Program-made: the position numbers and the translations under genes
Part shown: one piece after another, positions 7,845 through 15,937 of the stretch
Layout: each line of letters begins with the position of its first letter
Position numbering within the stretch: the stretch's first letter is position 1
The notes under the pieces: generated by a model
What the model was told of the DNA's origin: nothing
Database searches by the model: none
The model's input: the letters and a program-made list of their open reading frames with translations, nothing else
Source: Nocardia arizonensis
GTDB taxonomy: Bacteria > Actinomycetota > Actinomycetes > Mycobacteriales > Mycobacteriaceae
Direction of reading: 5' to 3'
DNA length: 64,000 bases
Assembly: GCF_001310275.1 (NCBI RefSeq)
Contig: NZ_LGYZ01000131.1
Coordinates: 1 to 64,000, forward strand

Positions 7845-8617
7845 CCGGATCGCTCGGGACACTGTTGTTGCGCGGCCTGCTCGCCGGTCTGATCGCCGGT
7901 CTGCTGGCCGCCACGGTGGGCTATTTCGTCGGCGAGCCCAAGGTCGACGCCGCGATCGCCATCGAGGAGGCGGCCTCCGCGCACGAGGGGCACGCGGCCG
8001 AGGCGGCGGGTCACACGCACGGTGACGAAGAGGAGCCGCTGGTCAGCCGGGGCGGTCAGAAGGCGGGGCAGTTCCTCGCCCTCGGCCTCGCGGGTATGGC
8101 CTTCGGCGCGATCTTCGCCGCGGGCGCGCATTACGCGCGCCGGGTGAGCACCCTGTCCGGTCCAATACTGGCGATCGCTCTCGCCGCAGGCGGCTGGCTG
8201 GCGATCGTCGCGGTTCCGTTCTTCAAATATCCGGCCAATCCACCGGCCGTGGGAGATCCCGACACCATCAACGATCGCACCCTGTTGTGGGTGGCGGCGG
8301 TGGCGCTCGGACTGATCGCCGTCGGCGCGGGTGTCCTCGCCTATCGGCTGGTGGGTGCCCGGTTGGAGACGCTGCGGTGGATCGGCGGGGTGGCCGCCTT
8401 CGTGGTGGTCGTCGCTCTCGGCTACCTGCTGCTGCCGGGGGTCGACGAGGTGAAGGCCGATTTCCCGGCGACACTGCTGTGGCAGTTCCGGGTGGCCTCC
8501 ATGGCCGAGACCGCCACGCTGTGGGCGGCGCTCGGACTGGGATTCGCCTTCCTCACCGATTTCGCCGCGCGGTCGGGCGCGTCGGCGCGGGAGGAAGCAG
8601 CCCACGCCGCGGTCTGA
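7835..8617 (+). CDS. cbtA: Cobalt transporter subunit CbtA
   Basis: A 260-residue polytopic membrane protein that with CbtB forms a predicted cobalt importer. About six hydrophobic helices are visible. The first is at residues 8-30 (LLLRGLLAGLIAGLLAATVG). The loop after it is rich in His and acidic residues (SAHEGHAAEAAGHTHGDEEE), a likely metal-capture loop. Start GTG 7835 overlaps the 3' end of cbtB, giving translational coupling. Transport of cobalt rests on family knowledge; the sequence itself shows only membrane helices and the metal-binding loop. Confidence 0.88.
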   Translation: MPLTGSLGTLLLRGLLAGLIAGLLAATVGYFVGEPKVDAAIAIEEAASAHEGHAAEAAGHTHGDEEEPLVSRGGQKAGQFLALGLAGMAFGAIFAAGAHYARRVSTLSGPILAIALAAGGWLAIVAVPFFKYPANPPAVGDPDTINDRTLLWVAAVALGLIAVGAGVLAYRLVGARLETLRWIGGVAAFVVVVALGYLLLPGVDEVKADFPATLLWQFRVASMAETATLWAALGLGFAFLTDFAARSGASAREEAAHAAV

Positions 8618-8631
8618 TCCGCGACACGACG

Positions 8632-8667
8632 AAAGGCAGTGCCCGCCACCGGCGCGGCACTGCCTTT
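8632..8667. terminator. Bidirectional terminator between cbtA and osmC
   Basis: An inverted repeat AAAGGCAGTGCC / GGCACTGCCTTT with a 12-base loop, bordered by A and T runs on its outer sides, lies between two convergent genes. Confidence 0.8.
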
Positions 8668-8689
8668 CTCGTTCGTTCGGCGTCTCGTC

Positions 8690-9130
8690 TCAGACCAGTG
8701 CCGCGTCGAGGGTGATGTCGTCGACGCCCGCGAGCGCCTTGCTCACGGGACAGCCCGCCTTGGCGGCGGCCGCGGCGGCCGCGAATCCGTCGGCGTCCAA
8801 ACCGGAGACCCGGCCGCGGACGGTGAGGGCGATACCGGTGATGCGGAAGCCGCCCGCCGGGTCGGGGCCGAGGGTGACCTCGGCGGTCACGTCGAGGCTT
8901 TCGGGCGTGCCGCCCGCATTACCGATCTGCGCCGAGAGGGCCATCGCGTAGCAGGAGGAGTGGGCAGCCGCGATCAACTCCTCGGGGCTGGTGGTGCCGT
9001 CGGCGGTGTCGGCGGAACGCTTCGGAAACGACACGTCGTATTTTCCGACGCCGGAGCTGGCCAGTTCGACCTGTCCAGAGCCATCCTGGAGGCCACCGGT
9101 CCAAGCGGTGCGTGCGGTACGAGTGGGCAT
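8690..9130 (-). CDS. OsmC-family peroxiredoxin
   Basis: A 146-residue thiol-dependent peroxidase of the OsmC/Ohr family, detoxifying organic hydroperoxides. The two conserved redox cysteines are Cys60 (AHSSCYAMAL) and Cys127 (KAGCPVSKAL). The opening TGGLQDGSGQVELASSG and the GTTSPEELIAAAHSSC segment are typical of the OsmC subgroup rather than Ohr. Start ATG 9130 has an AAAGGA box at good spacing. It is a single gene, convergent with cbtA. Confidence 0.9.
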   Translation of the reverse strand: MPTRTARTAWTGGLQDGSGQVELASSGVGKYDVSFPKRSADTADGTTSPEELIAAAHSSCYAMALSAQIGNAGGTPESLDVTAEVTLGPDPAGGFRITGIALTVRGRVSGLDADGFAAAAAAAKAGCPVSKALAGVDDITLDAALV

Positions 9131-9185
9131 TGCGGTCCTTTCACAGATGATTCGATCCGTTCGTGGACGAACCTACCGGCCCGGC

Positions 9186-9641
9186 TCACTTCGTGGCGCT
9201 CGTACGGCTATCGAGCTGCTCGAGCACCAGCGGCCAGGCGGCCAGATGCCGGTCGCGGGCTTCCGCGTTGGGAAATCCTTCGTGGCGCAGGCGAAGTCGG
9301 ATGCCACGCGGTTGATTGACCAGTTCCATCGTCACCACGGTCTCGGCACCCTCGGTGCCGTCGGCTCCGGTGACCCAGGTCATCTGGACCAGACGCTCCG
9401 GCTCGAGGCGCAGGAATCGACCGTAATGGGGATATCGGATTCCCGCGTGTTCGGTTTCGAAGAAGAACGGCTCGTTCACGGCGGGCCTCATCAACACCGA
9501 ACCGGGTGCGGCGAACCAGATATCGAACCCCTGCGTGAGTGCCGCATAGAGTAATCCGGGCGAAGCGGACATTACGTGCTCTACGGCGAGTTCGTGCGGG
9601 CGTTCGGAAAGATCCGGGAAGCGAATCGGCTGGTCGGACAT
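9186..9641 (-). CDS. SRPBCC / AHSA1-type domain protein
   Basis: A 151-residue protein with the SRPBCC (START-like) fold that covers almost its full length. The typical N-terminal pattern is present: residues VEHVMSASPGLLYAALTQ, then WFAAPGSV, then the strand GRFLRLEPERLVQMTWVTG. The C-terminal helix LAAWPLVLEQLD also fits. Such proteins bind hydrophobic ligands or act as Hsp90 activator homologues. No specific function can be given. The start has a leaderless-type -10 box. Confidence 0.75.
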   Translation of the reverse strand: MSDQPIRFPDLSERPHELAVEHVMSASPGLLYAALTQGFDIWFAAPGSVLMRPAVNEPFFFETEHAGIRYPHYGRFLRLEPERLVQMTWVTGADGTEGAETVVTMELVNQPRGIRLRLRHEGFPNAEARDRHLAAWPLVLEQLDSRTSATK

Positions 9642-9647
9642 GACTGG

Positions 9648-9653
9648 ACAATA
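9648..9653 (-). promoter_or_regulatory. -10 box for the leaderless SRPBCC gene
   Basis: On the minus strand TATTGT ends six bases before the ATG at 9641. Confidence 0.4.
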
Positions 9654-9776
9654 CCCGGACTACGCCGCCGCACCGCTGATTCCGCGAGCGCCGTTCGGCA
9701 ATCGTCGACGAAATCGCCTGGCGATCGGGGAGAAACCGCTGACGGCAACCACGCCAACGGTTTCGCACCGGCCGTG

Positions 9777-10628
9777 TCAGAGCAGATCGCGACGCCGGAT
9801 CGCCCACAGTGTCACGCCGACGAATACCGCGATATACGCGCCGAGAACGGTGAGCGCGACGCCGCGGGACAGGATATCGAGGACGCCGGGGGTGGCGGGT
9901 CCGGTGACCGTGCGCATGGCTCCCGTCAGCGATCCCGCGGCGGTTCCCGGCAGGTGGTCGGTGACCACCGAGATCGGCCCCCAGATGCCCGCGACGCCAC
10001 GTAACAGGTTCTCCACCACAAGGACCCAGACGAGTCCGAGTCCGACGGCCAACGCCGGACCGCGGGCCAATCCGCCGATGGCCGCGCCCGCCAGCGTCCA
10101 CATGCCGAGAATCGCGATGCCGGTGCCGATTCCGGTGAGGGTCGTGGACATACTCGGCAGGGCGAGCGACTGCGATTGCGCCGAGGCGATGAGCGAGGCG
10201 ACCCCGACATCGATCACGAATGCCGCTGCGACCAGACCGACCACGGTCAGCGCCAAGGCGACCAAGGCCCCGCCGATCGTGTTCGTGCGCGACGGCCCCT
10301 GGGTCAGCGCGGTTTTCCAAGTGCCCCAACCGTATCCGCTGCCGAGCACCAGCGCTCCGAGTATCAGCATCAGCGCCCCGCCGAACATCGCCATGCCCTG
10401 GGTGAAGACCTCCGGCACCGCGTCGGGCAGCATCTGTTGCAGCAGAACGTCTTTCGGCACGTTACGGGACGTCGAACTCGATTTGCCCGAGGTGTAGGCG
10501 AGATAGTTGAACAGATAGGAGAAGGTGAGGTTCAACAGGATCCAGGTGCCGAGGATGATCCAGTACGCGGGCCACGCGCGCAATCGCAGGGCCTCGGCCC
10601 GCAGGCTGTCGGTCAGATATCGCATCAC
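9777..10628 (-). CDS. ABC-2 type transporter permease
   Basis: A 283-residue integral membrane protein with six predicted helices. The first lies near residues 18-42 and the last two in the C-terminal 80 residues. It forms an export complex with the ATPase encoded just upstream. The start GTG overlaps the ATPase stop by four bases. The loop after the first helix is polar and Ser-rich, as in many ABC-2 permeases. The substrate is unknown; small hydrophobic drugs or cell-envelope lipids are usual for this type. The divergent two-component system is its likely regulator. Confidence 0.85.
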   Translation of the reverse strand: MMRYLTDSLRAEALRLRAWPAYWIILGTWILLNLTFSYLFNYLAYTSGKSSSTSRNVPKDVLLQQMLPDAVPEVFTQGMAMFGGALMLILGALVLGSGYGWGTWKTALTQGPSRTNTIGGALVALALTVVGLVAAAFVIDVGVASLIASAQSQSLALPSMSTTLTGIGTGIAILGMWTLAGAAIGGLARGPALAVGLGLVWVLVVENLLRGVAGIWGPISVVTDHLPGTAAGSLTGAMRTVTGPATPGVLDILSRGVALTVLGAYIAVFVGVTLWAIRRRDLL

Positions 10629-11524
10629 GCCGCCCCCTGCCGCGTCATCTCGAAGAACACTTCCTCCAGCGAACGCTCCCGGACCCGCAATTCCAGCAGA
10701 TCCGCGCCCGCGTCGAGTACCGCCCGCGCCACCTCGGGCGCGACGGCGGCGTCGGCGTCGATGCGGACTCCGTCCGCGGTCAGCAGCGCGGCCCGCTCCC
10801 CCACGACCCGAACCGTCGCGGCGTACGCCGAGGCCAGCGGTTCGGCGCGCAGCAGCAGCGAGGACGCGCCGCGCAGTTCGCCCACCGTCGACTCGGTGAG
10901 CAGCCGTCCGTTCGCGATCACCCCGACGCGGTCGCAGATCTGCTGTACCTCGCCGAGCATATGACTCGACAGCACGACGGTGTGCCCGTCGGCGGCCAGG
11001 TCGGTCACCAAATCACGCATCTCGGCCATGCCCGCCGGGTCGAGGCCGTTGGTTGGTTCGTCCAGTATCAGCAGGTCGGGATGGCCGAGCAGGGCGGCGC
11101 CGACGCCGAGGCGCTGCTTCATGCCGAGGGAGTAGGCGCGGAACCGGTCGGTGGCGCGGTCGGCGAGGCCAACGCGCTCCAGCGCCCGCTCGACCTCGGT
11201 GTCGGCCAGACCGCGGTAGCGCGCGAGAACGCGCAGGTTGTCGCGGCCGGACAGATACGGGTAGAAGCCGGGTCCTTCGATGAGCACGCCGAGTCGACGC
11301 AGCGCCGCCGGATCGCCCGGTGCGCGGCCGAGGACGCGGGCGCTGCCGGAACTCGGCCGGATCAACCCGACCAGCATGCGCAGTGTGGTCGTCTTCCCCG
11401 CCCCGTTCGGGCCGAGGAAGCCGTATATCTCGCCGGGCGCGACACACATGTCGACGCCGTCGACGGCGATCTGATCGCCGTAACGTTTGGTCAACCCCGA
11501 GGTGACCACGATGGAATCGGTCAT
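10625..11524 (-). CDS. ABC transporter ATP-binding protein (ABC-2 exporter)
   Basis: A 299-residue ATPase energising the neighbouring permease. Walker A is GPNGAGKT (38-45), the signature is YSLGMKQ, Walker B is LLILDEP, and the H-loop is SSH. About 80 residues follow the nucleotide-binding domain and end in LRVRERSLEEVFFEMT, the C-terminal element typical of DrrA/CcmA-like exporters. ATG 11524 (MTDSIVVTSGLTKRYG) is the natural start; eleven upstream codons in frame look non-coding. It is divergent from the sensor kinase, sharing a 149-base control region. Confidence 0.93.
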   Translation of the reverse strand: MTDSIVVTSGLTKRYGDQIAVDGVDMCVAPGEIYGFLGPNGAGKTTTLRMLVGLIRPSSGSARVLGRAPGDPAALRRLGVLIEGPGFYPYLSGRDNLRVLARYRGLADTEVERALERVGLADRATDRFRAYSLGMKQRLGVGAALLGHPDLLILDEPTNGLDPAGMAEMRDLVTDLAADGHTVVLSSHMLGEVQQICDRVGVIANGRLLTESTVGELRGASSLLLRAEPLASAYAATVRVVGERAALLTADGVRIDADAAVAPEVARAVLDAGADLLELRVRERSLEEVFFEMTRQGAA

Positions 11525-11660
11525 GGTCCGAGAATCCGCCGCCGCGGGCCGCGGCACATCCGTCGCGCGGCGATCCGGCGCGTACGCGGCGCGGCTTATG
11601 ACCGATTCGGCACCGTCGGCGAGGCCGCGCGATCGCGCGGATCGGGGCGAGCGGGCGGAC

Positions 11661-11666
11661 TAGTCT
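11661..11666 (+). promoter_or_regulatory. -10 box for the leaderless sensor kinase gene
   Basis: TAGTCT ends seven bases before the GTG start at 11674, so the transcript would begin at the start codon. The box overlaps the inverted repeat described next. Confidence 0.5.
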
Positions 11667-11679
11667 CACAGATGTGAGA
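11664..11679. promoter_or_regulatory. Inverted-repeat operator over the kinase start codon
   Basis: TCTCACA-GA-TGTGAGA is a perfect 7-bp inverted repeat with a 2-base centre. It spans the end of the -10 box and the GTG start codon. Placement at a leaderless start would block initiation, so it looks like a repressor or autoregulation site (inference). Confidence 0.5.
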
Positions 11680-12987
11680 GCGCCTGACATATCCAATCGT
11701 GGCCCGGTCCTATGGGACTGCGGCCTCGCACTCGTGGTCGCGGTGGTGCAGGTGGCGGGGGGCCGCGGGGCGAATCTGGGACAGCACGGCGTGCAGTCGC
11801 TGGATTGGCTCGGATACGTGTTGCTGCTGACGGGGCCGGTGGCGTTGGTGGCGCGGCGGCACGCGCCGATGGCGGTACTGCTGGTGGCGCTGGCCGCGGC
11901 GATCCTTTACCTGGCCCGCGGATACGGCTACGGGCCGATCTTCCTGTCCCTGGTCGTCGCTTTCCTCACCGCCGCGATAGTCGGATCACGTTGGCGGACA
12001 TACCCTTTGGTGCCGCTGGGTTATCTGCTCATGGTGTGGCCGCTGCCCATGCTGCTCGGCCATCCCACCGGTGTGTGGCAGCAGTTCGGCATCATGGCCT
12101 GGCTGGTGGTCCTCGTCGCGGCGGCCGAGGGTATCCGCCAGCGGCGGGCCCTGCTCGAAGCACGCAGACAGCGCGCCGAAGCCGCCCGGCGTGACGAGCA
12201 GGCCCAGCGGGAGCGGCGGGCGGGCGAGGAACGGCTCGCCATCGCGCGCGAGCTGCACGACGTTCTGGCACACAGCCTTTCGCTGATCAATGTGCAGTCG
12301 TCGGTGGCCTTGGAACTGTTCGACAAGAAGCCGCAGCAGGCGGCCTCGGCGCTGGAGGCCATCAAGACCGCGAGCAAGGAAGCCCTCGCCGAAGTGCACG
12401 CGCTGCTGAACACCATTCGCGCCGGTGCCGTGGCCGGTGAATCCGCCGAGGATGCCGCCGCCGCGGCCGATTCCGCCGAATCCGGCCGCGGCGAGGAGCA
12501 GCGCGACGGTTCCCGTACCGCACCCGCACCGCGCGCCCCCGCCCCCAGCATCGATGACCTCGACGGACTGCTGCAACGTCCCCGCGCGGCCGGATTGGCC
12601 GTCGACACCAAGGTCATCGGCACCCCAGTCGGACTGCCCAGCGTCCTCGACGTGGCCGCGGCGCGGATCATCCAGGAATCGCTGACCAACGTGGTCCGGC
12701 ACGCGCCGGGAGCGGGCGCAACGGTCACCGTGCGCTACACGCCCGAATCAGTGGACCTGACCATCGACAACACCCGCCCCACCGGCCGTTCCACCGCCGG
12801 TCCGGGCGGGCGCAACGGCATCATCGGCATGCGGGAACGTGCGCACGCCCTCGGCGGACAGCTCACTGCGGGTCCGCGACCAAGCGGCGGTTTCCGGGTC
12901 GCGGCGCGGCTGCCGACCCGGGTCACCGCACCGGTCGACGCCCCCGCCACGGTCGCGGAACTGACCGCGGCACAGGAGCAGCGGTGA
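11674..12987 (+). CDS. Two-component sensor histidine kinase (HisKA_3 type)
   Basis: A 437-residue membrane sensor of the NarL/DesK class. An N-terminal membrane domain holds about five or six helices over residues 12-152. A short coiled coil (155-185) leads to the dimerisation domain with phospho-acceptor His195 in ELHDVLAH. A 45-residue Ala/Glu/Ser/Pro linker, rich in low-complexity sequence, separates it from the HATPase domain. The latter shows GRNGIIGMRERAHALGG near residue 380. The absence of an extracellular loop suggests intramembrane sensing. It overlaps the response regulator by four bases and is divergent from an ABC exporter, its probable target. Confidence 0.9.
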   Translation: MRAPDISNRGPVLWDCGLALVVAVVQVAGGRGANLGQHGVQSLDWLGYVLLLTGPVALVARRHAPMAVLLVALAAAILYLARGYGYGPIFLSLVVAFLTAAIVGSRWRTYPLVPLGYLLMVWPLPMLLGHPTGVWQQFGIMAWLVVLVAAAEGIRQRRALLEARRQRAEAARRDEQAQRERRAGEERLAIARELHDVLAHSLSLINVQSSVALELFDKKPQQAASALEAIKTASKEALAEVHALLNTIRAGAVAGESAEDAAAAADSAESGRGEEQRDGSRTAPAPRAPAPSIDDLDGLLQRPRAAGLAVDTKVIGTPVGLPSVLDVAAARIIQESLTNVVRHAPGAGATVTVRYTPESVDLTIDNTRPTGRSTAGPGGRNGIIGMRERAHALGGQLTAGPRPSGGFRVAARLPTRVTAPVDAPATVAELTAAQEQR

Positions 12988-13646
12988 GCATTCGGGTGCT
13001 GGTCGCCGACGATCAGGCACTGGTGCGCGGCGGATTCGTGGCGCTGCTCGAGGCACAGGACGGTATCGAGGTGGTCGGCGAGGCCGACAATGGCGAACAT
13101 GCCGTGCGGATGACCCGTGGACTCATCCCGGACGTGGTGCTCATGGATATCCGTATGCCGCTGCTCGACGGACTCGCCGCCACCCGCATGATCGCCGAGG
13201 ACCCGCGGCTCGCGCGGGTCCGTGTGGTGGTGCTGACAACCTTCGAACTCGACGAATACGTCTTCGAGGCCATGCGCGCTGGGGCCACGGGATTCCTGGT
13301 CAAACACACCGAGCCGGCCGATCTCGTGCGCGCGGTGCGGGTGGTCGCCGAAGGCGACGCGCTGCTGTCGCCCGGTGTCACGCGACGGCTCATCGCCGAA
13401 TTCAGCGCACACGCCAAACAGCCGCCGCCCGCGACCCTCGGCGAACTCACCGACCGGGAACGCGAGGTCATGACACTGGTGGCCGAGGGGCTCACCAATG
13501 CCGAGATCGGAGCGCGACTGTTCATGAGCCCCGCGACCGCGCGCACGCACGTCAGCCGCATCCTCACCAAACTCGACGCCCGCGACCGCACGCAACTGGT
13601 CGTCATGGCCTACGAGTCGGGCCTGGTCCGGCCGGGCTGGCAGTAG
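12984..13646 (+). CDS. NarL/LuxR-family response regulator
   Basis: A 220-residue DNA-binding regulator. The receiver domain (1-120) has the acidic pocket Asp9/Asp10, phospho-acceptor Asp55 in VLMDIRMP, and Lys near residue 106 in FLVKH. The C-terminal LuxR-type helix-turn-helix (about 150-215) reads LTDREREVMTLVAEGLTNAE. The GTG start overlaps the kinase stop by four bases. It probably controls the divergent ABC transporter genes. The stop TAG is followed, in the same reading frame, by a truncated luciferase-like gene. Confidence 0.93.
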   Translation: MSIRVLVADDQALVRGGFVALLEAQDGIEVVGEADNGEHAVRMTRGLIPDVVLMDIRMPLLDGLAATRMIAEDPRLARVRVVVLTTFELDEYVFEAMRAGATGFLVKHTEPADLVRAVRVVAEGDALLSPGVTRRLIAEFSAHAKQPPPATLGELTDREREVMTLVAEGLTNAEIGARLFMSPATARTHVSRILTKLDARDRTQLVVMAYESGLVRPGWQ

Positions 13647-14312
13647 CGAATTCCGGGCGGCGCGGCCGCCGTCACCGACACATTGCGGTTGCGCCCGAAT
13701 GTCCTCGCCGCGCCGCTGCGGACACCCGCCGCGCTGGTGCGCGAGGTCGCGGCACTGCAATTGGTCTCGGCGGGACGATTCGAGCTCGGACTCGGCGCGG
13801 GCAGGCCCGATGCGGCGGGTGAGGCCGCGCGGCTCGGCATGCCGTGGGGTTCGGCGAGCAGGCGGCGCGATCAGGTGCTCGAGGCGGTCGCGGCGGTGCG
13901 CGCGGAGGTCGACCCGGTTCCCGAGATCGTGATCGCGGCCGCCGGACCGCGCATGCTCGCCGCGGCGGCGGCGGTCGCCGATCGCGTCGTACTGGCCGCC
14001 GCACCGCATGCCACCGAACGCGACCTCGCCGACATGGTCGCCATCGCCCGCGACAGCACAGACCGCGACCTGCGGTTCAGCCATCAACTCGTCGGCGTGG
14101 GCGACCGATTGCCGTACCGGGTCGCCCAATACCTCGGACTGTCCGCCGACGGATTGCGCGCCGACGGCGCGGCGGGCCTACTCGACGCCGACAGCGCGGC
14201 GGAGGTGTTGGCCGCGCGGCGGGAGAAGTACGGGATCGATGAGGCCATCGTGCCCGGCGAACTGGCCGCGGATTTCGCGCCGATTCCGGATCGCTGCGGT
14301 ACCGCGGCCTGA
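13647..14312 (+). pseudogene. 5'-truncated F420/FMN luciferase-like monooxygenase remnant
   Basis: The reading frame resembles a luciferase-like (LLM) oxidoreductase: AAVTDTLRLRPNVLAAPLRTPA, then LVSAGRFELGLGAG, then IVIAAAGPRMLAAAA. The first 60-80 residues of the family, including the initial strand and substrate loop, are missing. Homology begins immediately after the stop codon of the response regulator and before the first possible start (TTG 13683). This points to a deletion that removed the 5' end. The middle also looks shortened compared with typical 280-300-residue members. A TTG-initiated 209-residue product is possible but unlikely to be an active enzyme. Confidence 0.65.
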
Positions 14313-14330
14313 TCCGGTGGCTGTGGTTGG

Positions 14331-14378
14331 TCTGCCCGGTCGGCGGTCTGCCCGATCGACGCTCTGCCCGGCCGTTGC
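14331..14378. repeat. Three tandem 16-bp units starting TCTGCCCG
   Basis: TCTGCCCG recurs at 14331, 14347 and 14363, exactly 16 bases apart. The 8-base spacers differ but share a GTCGGC/ATCGAC/GCCGTT-like pattern. It lies in the gap between two convergent genes. Function is unknown. Confidence 0.5.
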
Positions 14379-14393
14379 CGCCGATTCGGTTCG

Positions 14394-15053
14394 CTACGCG
14401 CGTTCCTGCGGCTTGCCCGGCTGGGCGTCCGCGCGTTCGGCGTCGGAGAACCCGGCGTCCCAGACCGCGGCCGGTGCCGTCTGTCTGCGTGCCGAATAGG
14501 CCGCGCCCGCGCGGAACGCACCCGCGACACCCTCCGGCGCGGCGGTATAGGTGATCGCCCGGCGCGGATCGAAACCCATCTGCGAACCGATTCGCACCGC
14601 GTCCATATTCGCGCCCAGGAAAAGGAAATCCCAGGAATACACGTTCTGCTGCTGGGTGATCAGCGCCCGCACCGCTTCGTGCGACCATTCCTTGCTGGAA
14701 TTCTCGTGGCCGTCGGTCAGCACGACCACGATGACCGTTCCCGGCCGCTCCCGCTCCGGCCGCGCCGCCAGATCCGCACCCACATCGGTCACCAACCGCC
14801 CCACCGCGTCGTACAGCGCCGTCCCGCCCCGCGGCCCCAGCCGCAACGGCGGCACCTCACCGATCGGCCGATTCGCGTACACGCACTCGTATTCGGTATC
14901 GAATTGCGCCAGCGTGACCTGAATGGTTTTGGGCAGCTTCCGCTGCTCCTCGATATAGGCGTCGAACCCGCCCTCGGTATCGGACTTGATCGACTGCATG
15001 GACCCAGATCGGTCCAGCAATACGGCAATCAATGTGAGATCAGGATTCGTCAT
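14394..15053 (-). CDS. VWA-domain protein
   Basis: A 219-residue soluble protein made almost entirely of a von Willebrand factor A domain. The MIDAS metal site is intact: DRSGS at 14-18, a conserved Thr in GGTALYD, and Asp in VVLTDGHEN. The C-terminal 30 residues are polar and poorly conserved. Similar stand-alone VWA proteins occur in stress or tellurium-resistance contexts, but no such neighbour is present here, so no role is assigned. ATG 15053 is the only reasonable start. Confidence 0.85.
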   Translation of the reverse strand: MTNPDLTLIAVLLDRSGSMQSIKSDTEGGFDAYIEEQRKLPKTIQVTLAQFDTEYECVYANRPIGEVPPLRLGPRGGTALYDAVGRLVTDVGADLAARPERERPGTVIVVVLTDGHENSSKEWSHEAVRALITQQQNVYSWDFLFLGANMDAVRIGSQMGFDPRRAITYTAAPEGVAGAFRAGAAYSARRQTAPAAVWDAGFSDAERADAQPGKPQERA

Positions 15054-15273
15054 GGTCGACCCCGCGTCTGTCGGTCCTTCGAACCCTCTCCACCGTACGC
15101 CCGCCCGCGCGTCTGCCGGGCGACGCCCGCCCGCTGTTCTCCGGTGCGATCGAAACGGCCGAAACCGTATCGTCTACCCGCGTCCGACAGCCCTTCGGAT
15201 TCGGCCGACCACCGGCCACCGACTCCGACTTGCCTTTCGGGGAACGCCGGAGGTCGGGCGCGGCCGGTGCCCG

Positions 15274-15840
15274 CTACGTCGCGGTCTGCCCGTCGATGGT
15301 TTCGCGGATGATTTCGGCATGGCCGGCGTGCTGGGTGGTCTCGGCGATGACGTGGACGAGGACTCGACGGATGCTGCGGACGGAGCCGGGTTCGTTCCAG
15401 GGGGCGTCGGGGACGGGATGGGTGGCCGAGAGGTCGGGGGCGGCCGCGATGACGCGTTCGGTTTCGACTGCGACGCTGTGGTAGCGGTCGAGAATGCCGG
15501 ACAGGGTGTCGCCGGGCAGCATGCGGAAATCGTTCTGGCGGTCGATGGCCCACTGCGGATACTCGGCGGCGGTGCCGTTCATGAAGTCCTCCCAGGTGAC
15601 CCCGTCGGGCAGGGCGAAACTCATGGCGTCGGGGCCATGGACCACGAAGCGCATCCACGCCTCCTCGGTGCTCGCGACGTGCTTGAGCAATCCGCCGAGG
15701 CACAGCGCGCTCACGGTGGGGGTTTCGCCGAGCTGCTCGTCGGTGAGGCCCTGCGCGGTGCGGATCAGGGCGGCGCGGGCCTCGGCCAGTTCGGCGAGGA
15801 GGTCGGCGCGTTCGGCATCGAGCACGGTCGGTGCGGTCAC
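15274..15840 (-). CDS. DinB-family protein (DUF664-like)
   Basis: A 188-residue four-helix DinB/YfiT-superfamily protein. The likely metal-binding histidines are in GGLLKHVAS (near residue 53) and in HVIAETTQHAGHAE near the C-terminus. Actinobacterial relatives are putative thiol-dependent S-transferases or hydrolases, but the substrate is unknown. GTG 15840 has an AAAGGA box eight bases upstream. It is divergent from a WYL/YafY regulator, a very common pairing, and a perfect inverted repeat lies in between. Confidence 0.85.
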   Translation of the reverse strand: MTAPTVLDAERADLLAELAEARAALIRTAQGLTDEQLGETPTVSALCLGGLLKHVASTEEAWMRFVVHGPDAMSFALPDGVTWEDFMNGTAAEYPQWAIDRQNDFRMLPGDTLSGILDRYHSVAVETERVIAAAPDLSATHPVPDAPWNEPGSVRSIRRVLVHVIAETTQHAGHAEIIRETIDGQTAT

Positions 15841-15894
15841 GATGGATTCCTTTCGGTGCTGTCTTCGTTCGGTACGCGATTACGATCGCAGTAG

Positions 15895-15917
15895 TAGCGG
15901 ACAGGAAGTGTCCGCTA
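15895..15917. promoter_or_regulatory. Inverted-repeat operator between dinB-like gene and WYL regulator
   Basis: TAGCGGACA-GGAAG-TGTCCGCTA is a perfect 9-bp inverted repeat with a 5-base spacer. It lies midway between two divergent genes. It is the likely binding site of the adjacent YafY-type regulator, controlling both genes (inference). Confidence 0.65.
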
Positions 15918-15937
15918 TCGAGGGGACAATCGAATTC

